NCBI RefSeq assembly: GCF_037176765.1
Contig: NC_090034.1
Coordinates: 95,208,500 to 95,272,499 of the forward strand
Reading direction: 5' to 3'
DNA: 64,000 bases
Source: Anolis sagrei
Lineage: Eukaryota > Chordata > Lepidosauria > Squamata > Anolidae
The notes beneath the pieces were generated by a model. The model had not been told where the DNA came from. It saw only the letters and a list, made by a program, of their open reading frames with translations, and made no database searches. The translations under genes were made by a program, and so were the position numbers. How positions within the stretch are numbered: the stretch's first letter is position 1; each line of letters starts with the position of its first letter. Of this stretch, positions 33,301 to 44,992 are shown in pieces.

Positions 33301-36300
33301 CATGACCTTGTTAGAAGTCAACCCTTTGAACAAGTGATATTCATGAGCACTCATAGAATCATAGAATCAAAGAGTTGGAAGAGACCTCATGGGCCATCCA
33401 GTCCAACCCCATTCTGCCAAGAAGCAGGAATATTGCATTCAAATCACCCCTGACAGATGGCCATCCAGCCTCTGCTTAAAAGCTTCCAAGGAAGGAGCCT
33501 CCACCATACTCCGGGGCAGAGAGTTCCACTGCCGAATGGCTCTCACAGTCAGGAAGTTCTTCCTAATGTTCAGATGGAATCTCCTCTCTTGCAGTTTGAA
33601 GCCATTGTTCCGCGTCCTAGTCTCCAGGGAAGCAGAAAACAAGCTTGCTCCCTCCTCCCTGTGGCTTCCTCTCACATATTTATACATGGCTATCATATCT
33701 CCTCTCAGCCTTCTCTTCTTCAGGCGAAACATGCCCAGTTCCCTAAGCCGCTCCTCGTAGGGCTTGTTCTCCAGACCCTTGATCACTCATGTAACGGCAC
33801 ACAGGTATCTCAGCTGTTAAACTGAAGAACCATGTCTTTAAACTGCCAAGGATAAAGACATGCCACTACAAAAATATATTTGGTTGTCAGAGGGTGGTTG
33901 TTTCTTTGAAGCTGAAGTTGAAGTTGCCCATCTACTCTACCTTAAAATCCTCTCGTTTAAAGTCTGCACTCAAGAGACAAAAACAAAGTAGTCTTTAAAA
34001 ATAACATCTCAGGTTTACTAACAAACTTCTTGTATATATTCAGCATACTAGTTCATAGTCCAAAATATTTAAGTATAGCTGTACTCACTGAAGTCCATAA
34101 GTCATGCTTCTCTACTAAAGTCCAAACAGCAACATGCATCCACCTCCACTGAGGTCTGATGCAAACACATCCAACCTCGTATAGGGTGCTAATCAAACTG
34201 AATACAAAAACAGAGTCCTCTCTGTCTGAAGCCCCTTCCACACCAGAGAGGTACAGCCAAACTGGAAAACCAAAATGTACATGCAATATAGGTTAACAAT
34301 TATACATATCTACAAACAGTTAGTGGACGCTTGGAAAGTTGCTATTTCCAACTAATCATGCCATATTTTCTTCTTTTCTCTTCATAGCAAACTGTATAAC
34401 CTGTGAATGTAGTAACTGTGATACTAGTACTACCTGTGAAATTACAGGATCCTGCTATGGAGTAGCAATAGAACACAGCCTAGGTAAGTACCTATAGCTT
34501 CAAGGAGCTCTTCAGGCAGCTTTAAATGAACTTTGAGACTCTTTTCTCCTTCCTAGTTTGTGCTATCTCAATGAGAGACCACTGAAAGAACTGAGCATCA
34601 ACAACCCTGCTCAGATTTTGCAAATTTGGGGCACATGTCTTCCTTTATTGAATTAGTCTATTTGTAGTATAGGGCTATTGCCTCTTACTTCATACATACG
34701 GTAATAACCTTTTATTAATGTTGCCTATTTAACTTTTCTGTGACCTGCAAACCAATTTTTAAAGGGTATAGACTTGGTGTGGAAAAAGCTGAGACAGTGG
34801 TCATCCAAGACCTACTCCTCAGCTAATATGGGTGAGACACCTGGGTCCCCAAATGCAATAAAACTGCTCTGGTTCAGGGAAATGACACAAATAACTCTGT
34901 CTCAAGTCCAGAGGATTTATTGAGACCAGAATTCTCCTTGCCCCAAGGCTATTTCCTTGGCTTTCACCTTGGTTGTTTAAGCCGCATGTGAGGGTTCCTG
35001 TTTCTGGCCTACATCACAAAGGAGTGTCTTAGATGTACACTGAGATGTGAATCCATCCCTTTTCCCAACACAGATTAGGGGCAAGCATCTACTTTGCCCC
35101 TATCCCCTGCCAAGCCTTCCAAAACAGCCCTGATGCTCCCTTGCAGGTCAAAAAGAAATGGTTGGTTAACTAAGTTCGAGAGGTCGAGGTCATCTGCTCG
35201 GAAGAAATCTTTCCTGTCATGAGTTATTTTGTGATGAGGTATGAAAGATCCCAGACCATTGCTTAAGGTCTTGTAAATCGTGTGATTGACTCCTTTTCTG
35301 GTTCCATTGAGACTTTTGACATCACCCCTTCCTGGTTGCTATGGGGAGTGGAGGGGGCAGGACGGCCGCATGAGCCATCTGGTTGCACAGCTAGCTGGCA
35401 GCTGAAGGAAGAACAAGTGGTGTGCGTCAGTGCTTGGTTGAGGCCAGGGAAGGGGCACACTGCTACCAGGCCAGGCCGTAGCTCTAACAAATTGCCATGG
35501 AAATGGTGGCCAGGTGGCAAGGGCTGTCCCTCTATATGAAAACGGAGACCATTCCCCCTCAAGTCTGGCCACCCAGTGACCCCTTGTAATGAGGGTGAAG
35601 CCGCCAGTTGCCCGGTGAGGATGAATGTGACGGTGCGAGTGGCACCACCTATGTGTAGAACTGTTAGTTGCAAGATTTAAACTGTTGTATCATGCTTAAT
35701 CCTGCATTTTTACCCTGCTTATGTATAGTTGGATGGATTGGTTACTTATAGCTGTCAATCAGTACTGTTTGGCTCCACCTCTTCCTGCAGGGGGGGAGTG
35801 CTTCCTTTTTCTTTTCATTATGCCATCAGAGTTTGTACCAGATGAACATGAGTAAGAGACTTGACTCTAAAACACCCTGATTTAAGTTACCTCTTAGCAT
35901 CAGTTCTGAGGTTTTTTTACCCTTGAGACTTGTGCTGAATGACGTTGGAAGTCTCAAGCGCCTTCAAACCGGTTCTTTTGGCACCAAAGGAAGATTCTGA
36001 GTCTTCAAAACATACGCCATCTGAACTGGGGTTGTGGTTTGCTCCGGCATTCACAGCCATTGGGGAAAGAGGAAACTTGGAAAGGCTTCTCAGCTTCAAA
36101 CACCTTGGACCCAGGACTAATTGAGACTGTAACGTATATTTTCCTTTACCCCTCTGAAGTTTCCAGCTCATTGCTTTAAGAAATAACTCTTTGTGATCAA
36201 TAAAACTTATTTTGAGTTATTTGCAGTGTTTTGGGTTTTTGAGAGTTCCAGTTTCCTAAAGGAGGGCAAGAAGCAATCCCTTGGGAGGAAGATGCCACGT

Positions 36301-39300
36301 TCATCCCTCCTTCATTAAGAATAATAGTCTCCAAGCACGACGGCACAATGAAAAATAAAAGTGCAGACTGGGAGGTGCCATAGCTGCCCCCACCAGAAAG
36401 CAGCTGAGCTGAGTCACCTGAAATCATGGCTCCCATGTTAGTAAAAGGAGGGGGGCTCACTGAGAAGGGGAATAGAAAAACCTGGATGCCAACACTCTCC
36501 CTGATCTGTAGAGCCCCAATACAGTAGAAAACAGAGCCGTTGGGAACTGAAGTTCCTAAAACTTCTAAACACTGGGGGAGGGGAGGGGGCAAATGGGCAA
36601 AATACCCACACATGCCCGGTATTCCCAGGGGCAGAGAGTGGGTGGGAAAGCAACCAAGGTCAAACCCACCCCTCTCTTCCCTATGTACAGGAGTTCAGAT
36701 TGCTGTTGCCTTGGTCCAGTGCTAGATCTCAAGTGAACTCTAGGAGCTAGTCCTGGCAGGGACTATTTTCCACTAATCTCTATTGTTGGAGGTGAGCAAT
36801 TAGCACTCTGACTCCAACTAGCGAGGGTGGAAAGCTAATTTCTTTGAGTCATTTCATGACATGTCCAAAATATGATAGCCTCGGTTTAGTCATCTTAACT
36901 TCATTAACACCCATTAATAGCCCGCCCTGGTCATGAAAATATAGGGCTGTGGCTTCTTTGGTGTAGTCTAACTATCTGTAATTGGATCATTTTGTATCAG
37001 ATTGGGTTCTTGTAGGTTTTTCGGGCTATGTGGCCATGTTCTAGAAACATTCTCTTCTGACATTTTGCCTGCATCTATGGAGGGCGTCCCCAGAGGTTGT
37101 GAAGTCTCTGAGGATGCCTGCCATAGATGCAGGCGAAACATCAGGAGAGAATGCTTCTAGAACATGTCCATATAACCTGAAGAACCTACAACAACCCAGT
37201 GATTCCAGTCATGCAAGTCTTCAATAACAATACATTGTATCAGATTGTTGCAAAATGCCATAAAGAGTTGTTCCATTGAACTAGATCAGGTTGATTTCAG
37301 TTGATTTTTAGTAATTTTGAAAACATTCAAGTGTTATCTATTTAGGACAGAGGGGAGAAAGCTTTCAAAAATTGGCAGAAAACATTGACTGCTGTCCCTC
37401 TTCCAAAACTATATCAATAATTATTGGACAATGGTTATAACAGGGGCCTATGATACCTTAAAGACTAACCATCAATCACGGCACACATTTTCATGTATTA
37501 TCCCTGAAAGCTTGAACCATAATAACGTTATTATCAAGGTGCCATGGAATTTTTGATTGTTAATGCCTAAACAGAACAACATAGCTGCCTGCTATCCATT
37601 TCGTAACTGTACTGATTCTTTCCTTTCCTTCAAACAGGAAGCTCCCCCACAACACATACAGAGATGGGCTGTATGCCTAGTTCTTACTGTAAAGATGGGA
37701 GCATTACTGTAACGGTGGGAAAAGGAATTTATATGAGGAGCAGTACTAGGTGCTGCACAACAAACAACTGCAATACAGTCCCTGAAGGTATATTGACTCA
37801 ACATTTGTTTAAGAATAAGATGGAAAATGCAAAAAAAATGTTTTCAAACTCACAACATATTTACTTTGTTGCTTGTTAACTTAGAGAAATGCAATAATAG
37901 CATTTAAGGCAATGGTTCTCAACCTTCAGAATGCCACGAACCTTTAATACATTCCCTCATGTTGTGGTGATCCCCATCCATAAAATTATTTTTGTTGCTA
38001 TGTCATAGCTGCAATTTTGCTCCTGTTATGAATCATAATGTGATATGCGGTATACATTTTCATTCACTGGACCAAATTTCGCACAAATACCTGATATGCC
38101 CAGATTTGAATACTGATGGGTTTGGGGGTGATTTGATTTTGTCATTTCGGAGTTGTACTTGATGGAATGTATAGTTCATGTACAATCAAAGAGCATTCTG
38201 AACTCCACCAATGATGGAATTGAACCAAACTTGGCACACAGAACTCCCGTGACCGAGAAAAAATACTGGAATGGTTTATTGGGCATTGACCTTGAGTTTT
38301 GGAGTTGCAGTTCACCTAGATCCAGAGAGCACTGTGGACGCAAACAATGATGGATCTGGACCAAACTTGCCACAAGCACTCAATATGCCCAAATGTGAAC
38401 ACTGGTGGTGTTTGGGAAAAACTGATCTTGACATTTGGGAGTTGTTGTTGTTGGGATTTATAGTTCGCCTACAATTAAAGAGCATTCTGGACCCCACCAA
38501 TGATAGAATTGGGCCAAACTTCCCACACAGAACCCTCATGCATGACCAACAGAAAATACTGTGTTTTCCTATGGTCTTTGGCGACCCCTCTGACACCCCC
38601 TCATGATCCCCCTCTGGAGTCCTGACCTCCAGGTTGAAAATGCTGATCTAGAGAAATTGTATTCTTCTTAATATTAATTACCGTACTATGCTCAGTCTGA
38701 AGTGTACATAGAAGAATATTCAAACATAACTGACACATAGTCCCTAGTTATATTTCATACAAGAAACAAAAGAGGAAGAATTCAGAAGAAAGAGAACTTG
38801 GTGTGTGTCTAAAAATGTGCATAATGTTTGGCACATGAAACTCTCTTCGTATTTGTCTTACGAAGTCTTTTGGCTTACAAGTTTAGCAGACATATTTACA
38901 TAATGGATGGGAATTATGTGGTAAGGACTAAAGGAAGTCATTGAATTTTCCAGCAATATCCTTGATGTATAACCAAAGTAAGAGATTCAATTGCTAAATG
39001 TTTATAGGGAAGGAATGTGACATATATAGAAACAGGTTTATTCACCAATTCTACCTTCCCATGCTTCAGTGCCAAAAGAAGACACAGCAGTCAGCAAAGT
39101 GGAATGCCCTTCATGTTTTGGTCTCTATCCTGCCTCCTGCGAGCCTACAATGATGACCTGCGCTCAGTCAGAGAACCAATGCATCAACATTACTGGCGCT
39201 AATATTGTAGGTAAGCTGTACTGTAATGAGCATGGATTCAGGTACCATATTTATTCATTTCATATACACTTCCTGCTTATATATATTGAAACTAAGAGCC

Positions 39301-41154
39301 AACTGGCAAAGTAGGGACAGAAAAGGCAGGGATCCGGGGCACCTGTGGCAAAGGTTAAACATATCCAGCTTCCTCAACCATGCTGTATAGTACTTGGTTT
39401 ACAGAATCTTGGCCAGAACATGGTTTCCTTCCTCCAGATATGTTTCACCAATACCCTTCCTAAGAATCTCTGTAACAAGGATTCGTTTCCCTCTAGGATT
39501 TTCTTCATTGAAGTTTTCTGATACCCAAGAAACCCTTTTTTTCATTAAGGAATTCAAATGTTTATCAATATTTTTTCTATTCTTAGAGAAATTTTAATAA
39601 ATACAAAGTAGGCCATGCTGCAACTGGCTTTGCCTTATATACAGTGCCATCTGCTGACTTCTATGGGAGTAGAATGGGAATCCACTCGGGGTTTTAGACC
39701 AAATTGTAAAATAGTTATTGAAAGTTTCAAATTCTCTCCCTCCTTGAAAGGATAAAACCCAATACAGATGCTTCAGTGTCTAAATTAGTGGTTCCCAACC
39801 TTTTTTTGACCAGGGCCCACTTGACTGGGGACCACTTTGACCGGGACCCACTTTGACCGGGACCCACTTTGACCAGAGACCACTTGACCAGGGCCCACTT
39901 TGACTGGGGCACATTTTGACCAGAGACCACTTGATCAGGGCCCACTTGACCAGGGCCCACTTTGACTGGGGCACACTTTGACTGGGGACCACTTTGACCA
40001 GGGATCACTCTCCAACATAAATAGGAAGGAGCTTCAAGGACCGGATTTTCGTTCTCGTGGCCTACTGGTGAGCCGCGGCCCACAGGCAGAGAACCACTGG
40101 TCTAAATGCAGAACATGGATATTTAACTCTGAAATGGATCAGTGATGAATGATCAACTATAATAATAATAATATACTTTATTTATATTCCACTCTATCTC
40201 CCCAAGGAGACTCAGAGCAGATTACAGGTACATATATTACAAACATTCAGTACAATTGACAAAGACAGGACAGTACATGAACAGAGGCAGGCTTCCCTCT
40301 TTTTTCTATCTCTGGCACCAGGAGGCTGTGCTCAACTCTGCCATGAGGAGGTGCTGTTGCTCCATTCTTCCATGACGAGAAGCTCTGTCGTTCATAGATA
40401 CCTTCCTGATCAGACCGCCAGCATGTTTTTCAGAGGCACCTTTTTTTCTCCCTGCTAAAAGTGGTACCTATTTATCTACTCACATTGCTGTTTTCAAACT
40501 ACTAGATAGGCAGAAGCTAGGCTGACAGTGGGAGCTCACCCCATCCACGGCTTGAACTGCCAACCTTCTGGTCGGCAAGATCTTGTGTAGCTGGTGGTTA
40601 ATCCACTGTGCTAGCCGCAGCTCTAAATTAATATATTCTTCTTTTGAAAAATCCACAGCTTCATGTCTTGTCTTAGCTCAGCAACACACTACCATATCTC
40701 TGTTCCTCATGCCCCTTGATCAGTACATAAAAGGAAACAGGATACACAGGGATTTAAGCAACAAACAAACAAGTCCAGCTTATTACACTACAAATGAGTG
40801 GCCCTACTGCCCTGCAGACCCTGAAAATATAGAATGAGGGGAGGGGGGGTTTGTTGTCTGAGATATAGGACCTTTGGTCTCTTGTGTGGAATTCCAGTGT
40901 GGTATAATATTATCTATGATTCTTTCACAGCATCAAGTGTCCAAATACCTTTTTTGGCTCGAGGGTGTGCTTCACCTTCGGCTGCCAACATTCAACCACT
41001 TTCGGGTCTCATTTCTGGTAACACTGTTTACATGGTTCACACCATCAGCCTTAAGGCGCCCTCAAACAGTGCCGGTCTGGCTCCAGGGAGCAGCACTTTT
41101 GCCATCCTCCTGCCCAGTCTGATTGGAATCTCATTCACCAAATTCCTTTCTTGA
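30297..41154 (+). CDS. LU gene B: two-domain Ly6/uPAR (PLA2 inhibitor gamma-like) protein
   Basis: Coding exons 32482-32527, 34388-34483, 37638-37787, 39070-39210 and 40931-41154 join to 657 bases, 218 residues; the span given also includes the inferred noncoding exon. All junctions are phase 1 with consensus splice sites. Residues 1-15 are a signal peptide (MNPLFFYLFVALIGT). Domain 1 has the ten LU cysteines (ITCEC ... RCCTTNNC) plus an extra one at position 18 (ANC). Domain 2 has C1-C5 (VECPSC ... QCINITG) and C6 (ARGC), then stops short of C7-C10. The C-terminus 'FAILLPSLIGISFTKFLS' resembles a GPI-anchor signal. The predicted product is a cell-surface or secreted protein. The nearest named relatives are squamate PLA2-inhibitor-gamma / PINLYP-like proteins; ligand unknown. 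TATA promoter at 30266; AATAAA at 41298. No break seen, so probably functional. Confidence 0.85.
30837..30983. mobile_element. Palindromic MITE, 'cccttccacaca' family
   Basis: 'gccccttccacacag' at the left mirrors 'ctgtatggaagggtc' at the right, with the inner 'atcccatattttctgctt' mirrored by '...ttgtgggattttctgcc'. It lies in intron 1 of gene B. Confidence 0.75.
31108..31470 (+). mobile_element. 5S-rRNA-derived SINE with Sauria-like tail
   Basis: 'caatctcaaaagctaagg' and 'gtctggtatgtacagtacttgg' correspond to the internal promoter region of 5S rRNA. The sequence then continues with 'ggaaggtaatggcaaac' and 'gccatgaaaaatccagagta', as in squamate SINEs of the Sauria type. A MITE (31280-31429) splits its 3' part. 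Confidence 0.65.
31280..31429. mobile_element. MITE nested in the 5S-derived SINE
   Basis: The ends 'tggccctttcgacactgc' and 'gcaatatagaaggggcca' are imperfect inverted repeats; the interior has 'caaagcagataatctgc' and its inverse. SINE sequence continues on both sides. Confidence 0.65.
31578..31814 (+). mobile_element. BovB LINE 3' end in the gene B 5' region
   Basis: 'gtactttggccacataatga' through 'gaatgaataaacatcaacaa', same family as 29055. The flanking sequence (31527-31570 and 32342 onward) is colinear with gene C (51985-52060), so this is an insertion after the B/C duplication. Confidence 0.75.
31825..32339. mobile_element. hAT-like MITE with exact 8-bp target duplication
   Basis: Terminal inverted repeats TAGGCTTGGG and CCCAAGCCTA, with ACTTGTAC duplicated exactly at 31817-31824 and 32340-32347. 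The AT-rich interior repeats 'attgtttcgtaattgtttc'. It sits about 65 bases upstream of the acceptor of the start-codon exon of gene B, so it is in intron 1. Confidence 0.85.
32414..32527 (+). CDS. Gene B exon with start codon and signal peptide
   Basis: Acceptor 'taacattttag' ends at 32413. The start ATG is at 32482 in the context 'cagaatcATGA', which is the same in gene C. The donor gtaagt follows 32527. It encodes a short hydrophobic signal peptide; 5' UTR occupies 32414-32481. Confidence 0.8.
33050..33787 (-). mobile_element. CR1 LINE 3' end (33352-33787) in an intron of gene B
   Basis: The minus strand has a 115-codon open CR1 C-terminus ('[20 protein letters not shown]' to 'HLSGVI') and a GATTCTAT tail at 33352. 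A run of G lies at about 33050-33064, to the left of the CR1 proper. Confidence 0.85.
34388..34483 (+). CDS. Gene B exon: first half of LU domain 1
   Basis: Acceptor 'ttcttttctcttcatag', donor gtaagt; 96 bases, phase 1 to 1. Cysteine order C-x2-CxC-x2-C-x5-C-x5-C, one more cysteine than the usual five. Confidence 0.85.
34760..36240. other. Gene B intron: unassigned blocks, possibly LTR-like
   Basis: One block (34760-35130) contains 'agaggatttattgagacc' (antisense AATAAA) and another (35656-36240) ends with 'gatcaataaaacttatt'. Both look like LTR polyadenylation regions in opposite orientations, but no terminal repeats or target duplications were confirmed. Short frames at 35263-35673 have no family signature. 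Confidence 0.25.
37005..37234 (+). mobile_element. Palindromic retroposed element with hammerhead-like core, copy 2
   Basis: An exact 13-bp target duplication TTGTATCAGATTG (36992-37004 and 37235-37247) delimits a 230-base element. Facing arms contain 'ctgaggatgcctgccataga' then 'tgcaggcgaaacatc': CTGAGGA, a 6-bp stem with 7-base loop, GAAAC, then ATC. It lies in an intron of gene B. Confidence 0.8.
37638..37787 (+). CDS. Gene B exon: second half of LU domain 1
   Basis: Acceptor 'tcctttccttcaaacag', donor gtatat; 150 bases, phase 1 to 1. Carries C6 (EMGC), C7 (SYC) and the RCCTTNNC motif (C8-C10). Confidence 0.85.
37910..38645 (+). mobile_element. SPIN-like hAT transposon, older copy
   Basis: Same family and orientation as 23393-24143: left 'caatggttctcaaccttc', right 'ccaggttgaaaatgctg'. 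The target duplication has decayed. Gene C has the uninterrupted target ('gcatttaaggaatg' near 56430), so it inserted after B and C separated. Confidence 0.8.
39070..39210 (+). CDS. Gene B exon: first half of LU domain 2
   Basis: Acceptor 'ttcccatgcttcag', donor gtaagc; 141 bases. Encodes VECPSCFGLYPASC, MMTCAQSENQCINITG: five cysteines and an NIT sequon. Confidence 0.85.
39786..40099. mobile_element. hAT-like MITE with minisatellite core
   Basis: The ends 'agtggttcccaacc' and 'agagaaccactg' are inverted. Exact 8-bp target duplication GTCTAAAT at 39778-39785 and 40100-40107. From about 39807 to 40010 it is filled by roughly ten diverged copies of 'ccactttgaccagggc'-type units; minus-strand frames there only translate that repeat. 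Confidence 0.85.
40150..40622 (-). mobile_element. tRNA-derived SINE-like repeat, minus strand
   Basis: 'acttgaactgccaaccttctg' and 'tggttaatccactgtgctagc' read on the minus strand as a tRNA-like B box and A box. The AT-rich other end 'actttatttatattccactc' resembles a LINE-derived tail, preceded by (TAA)n. Confidence 0.55.
40931..41154 (+). CDS. Gene B last exon: C6 of LU domain 2 and GPI-like tail
   Basis: Acceptor 'gattctttcacag'; stop TGA at 41152-41154. After 'ARGC' comes a cysteine-free stretch with S/G-rich 'LAPGSST', a plausible anchor site, then 'FAILLPSLIGISFTKFLS'. Confidence 0.85.
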
Positions 41155-41297
41155 ACTCAGTGCTTCTGCTTACTTCCAAAAAACTTCCCTCCTCAAACTG
41201 GAGAGAGGCAACCTACAAGGAGAGGTGATGTTGACGTGAGAAGTTGAGATCATCCACTTCAGAACTGTTTGCAAGATTGGAACAGGAAAGAAATCTC

Positions 41298-41303
41298 AAT
41301 AAA
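41298..41303 (+). terminator. Gene B polyadenylation signal AATAAA
   Basis: AATAAA 144 bases after the stop, in a stretch ('tctcaataaaaaacgaataa') that matches gene C at 63635. It gives a short 3' UTR of about 165 bases. Confidence 0.6.
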
Positions 41304-41689
41304 AAACGAATAATAAAAAAATACGTAGCCGTGCTCATCTGTATCGATATCAAAAGGGGTCTTCTAGCACATCTGCAATTAAGAGAACCAAGTACGTTGC
41401 ATAAGCTTTTGTAGGCTGGGTTGACCCAGTTGAGGAAGTAGACTGGATTTGTCATTTGGGTACAATTTCTAATCGGGGGGGGGGGGGGGAGCCATATGTG
41501 ATGGGTTTGCATGTTAATGTGTTGTGGTGCTGTGTGTCATGATAGTAGAGATGGGGGTGAAGCTGAAAGGGCTATGAGGTCTCACAGTCCCCAGCCACTT
41601 CCACAGCCCTCCAGCCTCTCTGACAACCAAAGCTCACTGATCATTGGGGTGAAGCAGAACACATATATAGCGAGATGAGAATTTACTGA

Positions 41690-42558
41690 TCACAGTGAGG
41701 GATAGCCAATACTCCAGAGGACAGGAGTAGGATTCAAAATGATCTTGACAGATTAGAGAGATGGGCCAAGACCAACAAAATGAAGTTCAACGGGGACAAA
41801 TGCAAGGTACTCCACTTAGGCAGGAAAAACGAAATGCAAAGATACAGAATGGGGGACAATGCCTGGCTCGAGAGCAGTACATGTGAAAAAGATCTTGGAG
41901 TCCTCGTAGACAACAAGTTAAACATGAGCCAACAATGTGATGTGGCGGCAAAAAAAGCCAACGGGATTTTAGCCTGCATCAATAGGAGTCTAGTGTCTAG
42001 ATCTAGGGAAGTAATGCTACCCCTCTATTCTGCTTTGGTTAGACCACACCTGGAATATTGTGCCCAATTCTGGGCACCACAATTCAAGAGAGATATTGAC
42101 AAGCTGGAATGTATCCAGAGGAGGGTGACTAAAATGATCAACGGTCTGCAAGCCCTATGAGGAGCGGCTTTAGGAGCTGGGCATGTTCAGCCTGAAGAAG
42201 AGAAGGCTGAGAGGAGATATGATAACCATGTATAAATATGTGAGAGGAAGCCACAGGGAGGAGGGAGCAAGCTTGTTTTCTGCTTCCCTGGAGACTAAGA
42301 CGCGGAACAATGGCTTCAAACTACAAGAAAGGATATTCCAACTGAAGATGAGGAAGAACTTCCTGATGGTAAGAGCCGTTCAGCAGTGGAACTCTCTGCC
42401 CAGGAGTGTGGAGGAGGCTCCTTCTTTGGAAGCTTTTAAACAGAGGCTGGATGGCCGTCTGTCAGGGGTGATTTAAATGCAATATTCCTGCTTCTTGGCA
42501 GGGGGTTGGACTGGATGGCCCATGAGGTCTCTTCCAACTCTTTGATTCTATGATTCTA
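41690..42558 (+). mobile_element. CR1 LINE, longest copy in the window
   Basis: Two plus-strand frames (41780-42160 and 42183-42476) encode 'MKFNGDKCKVLHLGRKN', 'NKLNMSQQCDVAAKKANGIL' and '[20 protein letters not shown]' up to the stop, broken once near 42150. The 3' tail 'tttgattctatgattcta' ends at 42558. Confidence 0.9.
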
Positions 42559-42764
42559 CAACACATAGCAAGTGGATACCGGGAGGAAATAAGAAAGGCA
42601 ACGATGAACAGACATTTCCCATCAGTGGATTGAAACAGAACTATGTCAGAGATTACTCTCTGTTTGGGTCCCTGCAACAGACATCCCCAGATCCAAACTT
42701 GGTTTTGTGCACAAAATTATTAAAAAATGTCCTCGGCTATATTTATGATGCATATAGGAAACAT

Positions 42765-43330
42765 TTATTTATTTATTTATTTACCATATTTATATATTAC
42801 CTTTCTCAGCCCAAAAGCGACTCAAGGCGGTTTATAATTGGCATAATTCAATGCCCCCAGCAACATAAAAAATAAATAAAAACTTTAACATATAATATAA
42901 ACATATAAAAGCAATAGGAACAATAAAAACAATAAAACATAAGTCCTCAGTGTCTTGTTACTAAAATAATTTTCCAGTAAGCATCGTCCAATTGTTCCGT
43001 GGATCTAAATTAGCCTGTTACACTGCATTTGCAAAAAAGTTAGGTTTTAACTCTTTTTCAAAATGTTAGGAGGGAGGGGGCTGATCTAACATCCCTAGGA
43101 AGGGTCTTCCATAGCTGAGGGGCCACTGCTGAGAAGGCCCTGTCTTTCATTCCCGCCAATCGCATCTGTGAGGGAGGCTGGACCGAGAGCAGGGCCTCCC
43201 CAGATGATCTTAAAGACCTGGATGGTTCATCGGACAGGTAAGCTGGGCCAGAACTGTTTAGGGCTTTTCATGCTATTCATGTTTAGATGTAGATCCAATT
43301 TCATTATGTGTGTGTGTATGCAAATTCAAT
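42765..43330 (-). mobile_element. L2-like LINE 3' end, minus strand
   Basis: It starts with an (ATTT)n tail, then 'ctttctcagcccaaaagcga' and 'ggaagggtcttccatagctg', the reverse of the L2 C-terminal pattern seen at 13080-13150. Confidence 0.55.
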
Positions 43331-44289
43331 TATTCCATAATTTGAAAAAATCTGAAATCCAGAAACACTTCTTATGACCCCAAGCATTTTGGGTAACACA
43401 AACTCAATCTGTCGTCGTCATCATCTCCATCATTATCTTTTTCAAAAGTATTTTTTATTGTAAAGACAGAATAGAATAATGTTAATGTCAGTAACCCTTT
43501 CATAGAACAAACAAAATGTCATTCATTTTATTTTCTTAAAATTATTTTTCATCATAATTATCATCACCATTTTATTTCTTACCCACCTCTCCTTGTGGCT
43601 CAAGGTGGGTAACAACATTGCTAAAAACACATAATCATCTAAAAGCATTCTATAAAATGCATGTATTAAAACTGTGGTGCTGGAGGAAAATTCTGAGAGT
43701 GCCTTGGACCGCAAGAAGATCCAACCAGTCCATACTCCAGGAAATAAAGCCTGACTGTTCTGAGTTCTGAGACACCAGAACTCAGAGAAGGCTAAAAACC
43801 TGGTAAAACTACGGGTCCCATAGTTGCTTAGTAGGGATGTGCACTCAATAAAAATGTTTCAAAAGTAATTATATTTCTTAAAATTGATATTCATTTTCAT
43901 TATTGTATTGTTTTTAAGTGTTTTTTGCACTACAAATAAGGTATGTGCAGTGTGCCTAGGAATTCATTCATGGTTTTTTCAAATTATAATCTGGCCCTCC
44001 AACAATTTGAGGGACTGTGACCTGGCCCTCTGTTTAAAAAGTTTGTGGACCGCTGTTGTAGAGTTTATCAACAGGTGTAGGTTTAAGACATCCTGTGATT
44101 ATTCTGCATGTTTCGTTCAATGCTATGTGTAAAGGCTTCTTCGTTGTCTGATATTCTATTCAATCTAGTATGCTGCCACCATCTGTGAGGCACTAAGCTA
44201 TGCTGCCATCAATTAATAAGGGTTTCCTATTCAGTTTATTAATTGATTCCCTTATTTTCAAATAGATTCACTGCTACCACTCTGTAGTG
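43331..44289. other. Intergenic: short repeat fragments
   Basis: It contains a BovB fragment at about 43673-43755 ('ggtgctggaggaaaattctg') and a hAT-like end at about 43990-44065 ('ctggccctccaacaatttg', 'gtttgtggaccgctg'). The rest is unassigned and AT-rich. Confidence 0.45.
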
Positions 44290-44950
44290 TTTCTTTTGGT
44301 GTGTAGCGAGGGGTTTTTTCCCCTTTGAGATAGTACACTGAGGTTTGAGTCACTAAAACAACAACAACAAGTTTATTTGGAGTATGGAAGGGTCTTAATG
44401 GTTTCAGAGTTCTCTTCTCCTGAGGTATAAAGCTTCACGAGTTAGTTTCAACAAATCTTAATATAACTTTAGGGTGTCTTTTACTTCACCAACTAGTTCT
44501 TTAGTTGTTACACTTCTAAATATGTTTCCTTATTTGACAGATTATCTAAGGTCAGCTAATGCCCTTGTCTCCCTTCAACTTCCTGCTGAAGTAAAGATTC
44601 CCAGTGGGATTTCTTCTCCTATTAGCACACAGCTAAACCACAAACCTAAATAGCCCCCCTTGACTTATTTAAATCACTCAGGCTAAAAGCTTTCCCTTAG
44701 TTTGGTTCACCACACGTTTGAACCACCTTCCCTTTGGCTCGATGACCAAAGGACTGAAGCCTCATAATGTCTGCTTCTGGTAAGTGCAGTTGGCTCCACT
44801 CCTTTCTCCATGGCAACCCAACTCAAAGTGCTGAGCTTGGTCCCAGGCCCTCTATTTCTGCCATTTCTAAATGGTCAACCCTTTATGTACATCCATAACT
44901 GTCTTTTACCTCCTGAACACATACATATAATAATATTCAACCATCTAAGC

Positions 44951-44992
<42 letters not shown>

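Noticed and set aside
35263-35673. 136-codon minus-strand frame in the gene B intron
   Set aside because: No recognisable motif, no splice or promoter context, and it lies in probable old repeat sequence.
39727-40083. Minus-strand frame with repeated 'GPGQSGPQSKW'-like residues, resembling a repeat protein
   Set aside because: It only translates the minisatellite core of a hAT-like MITE.
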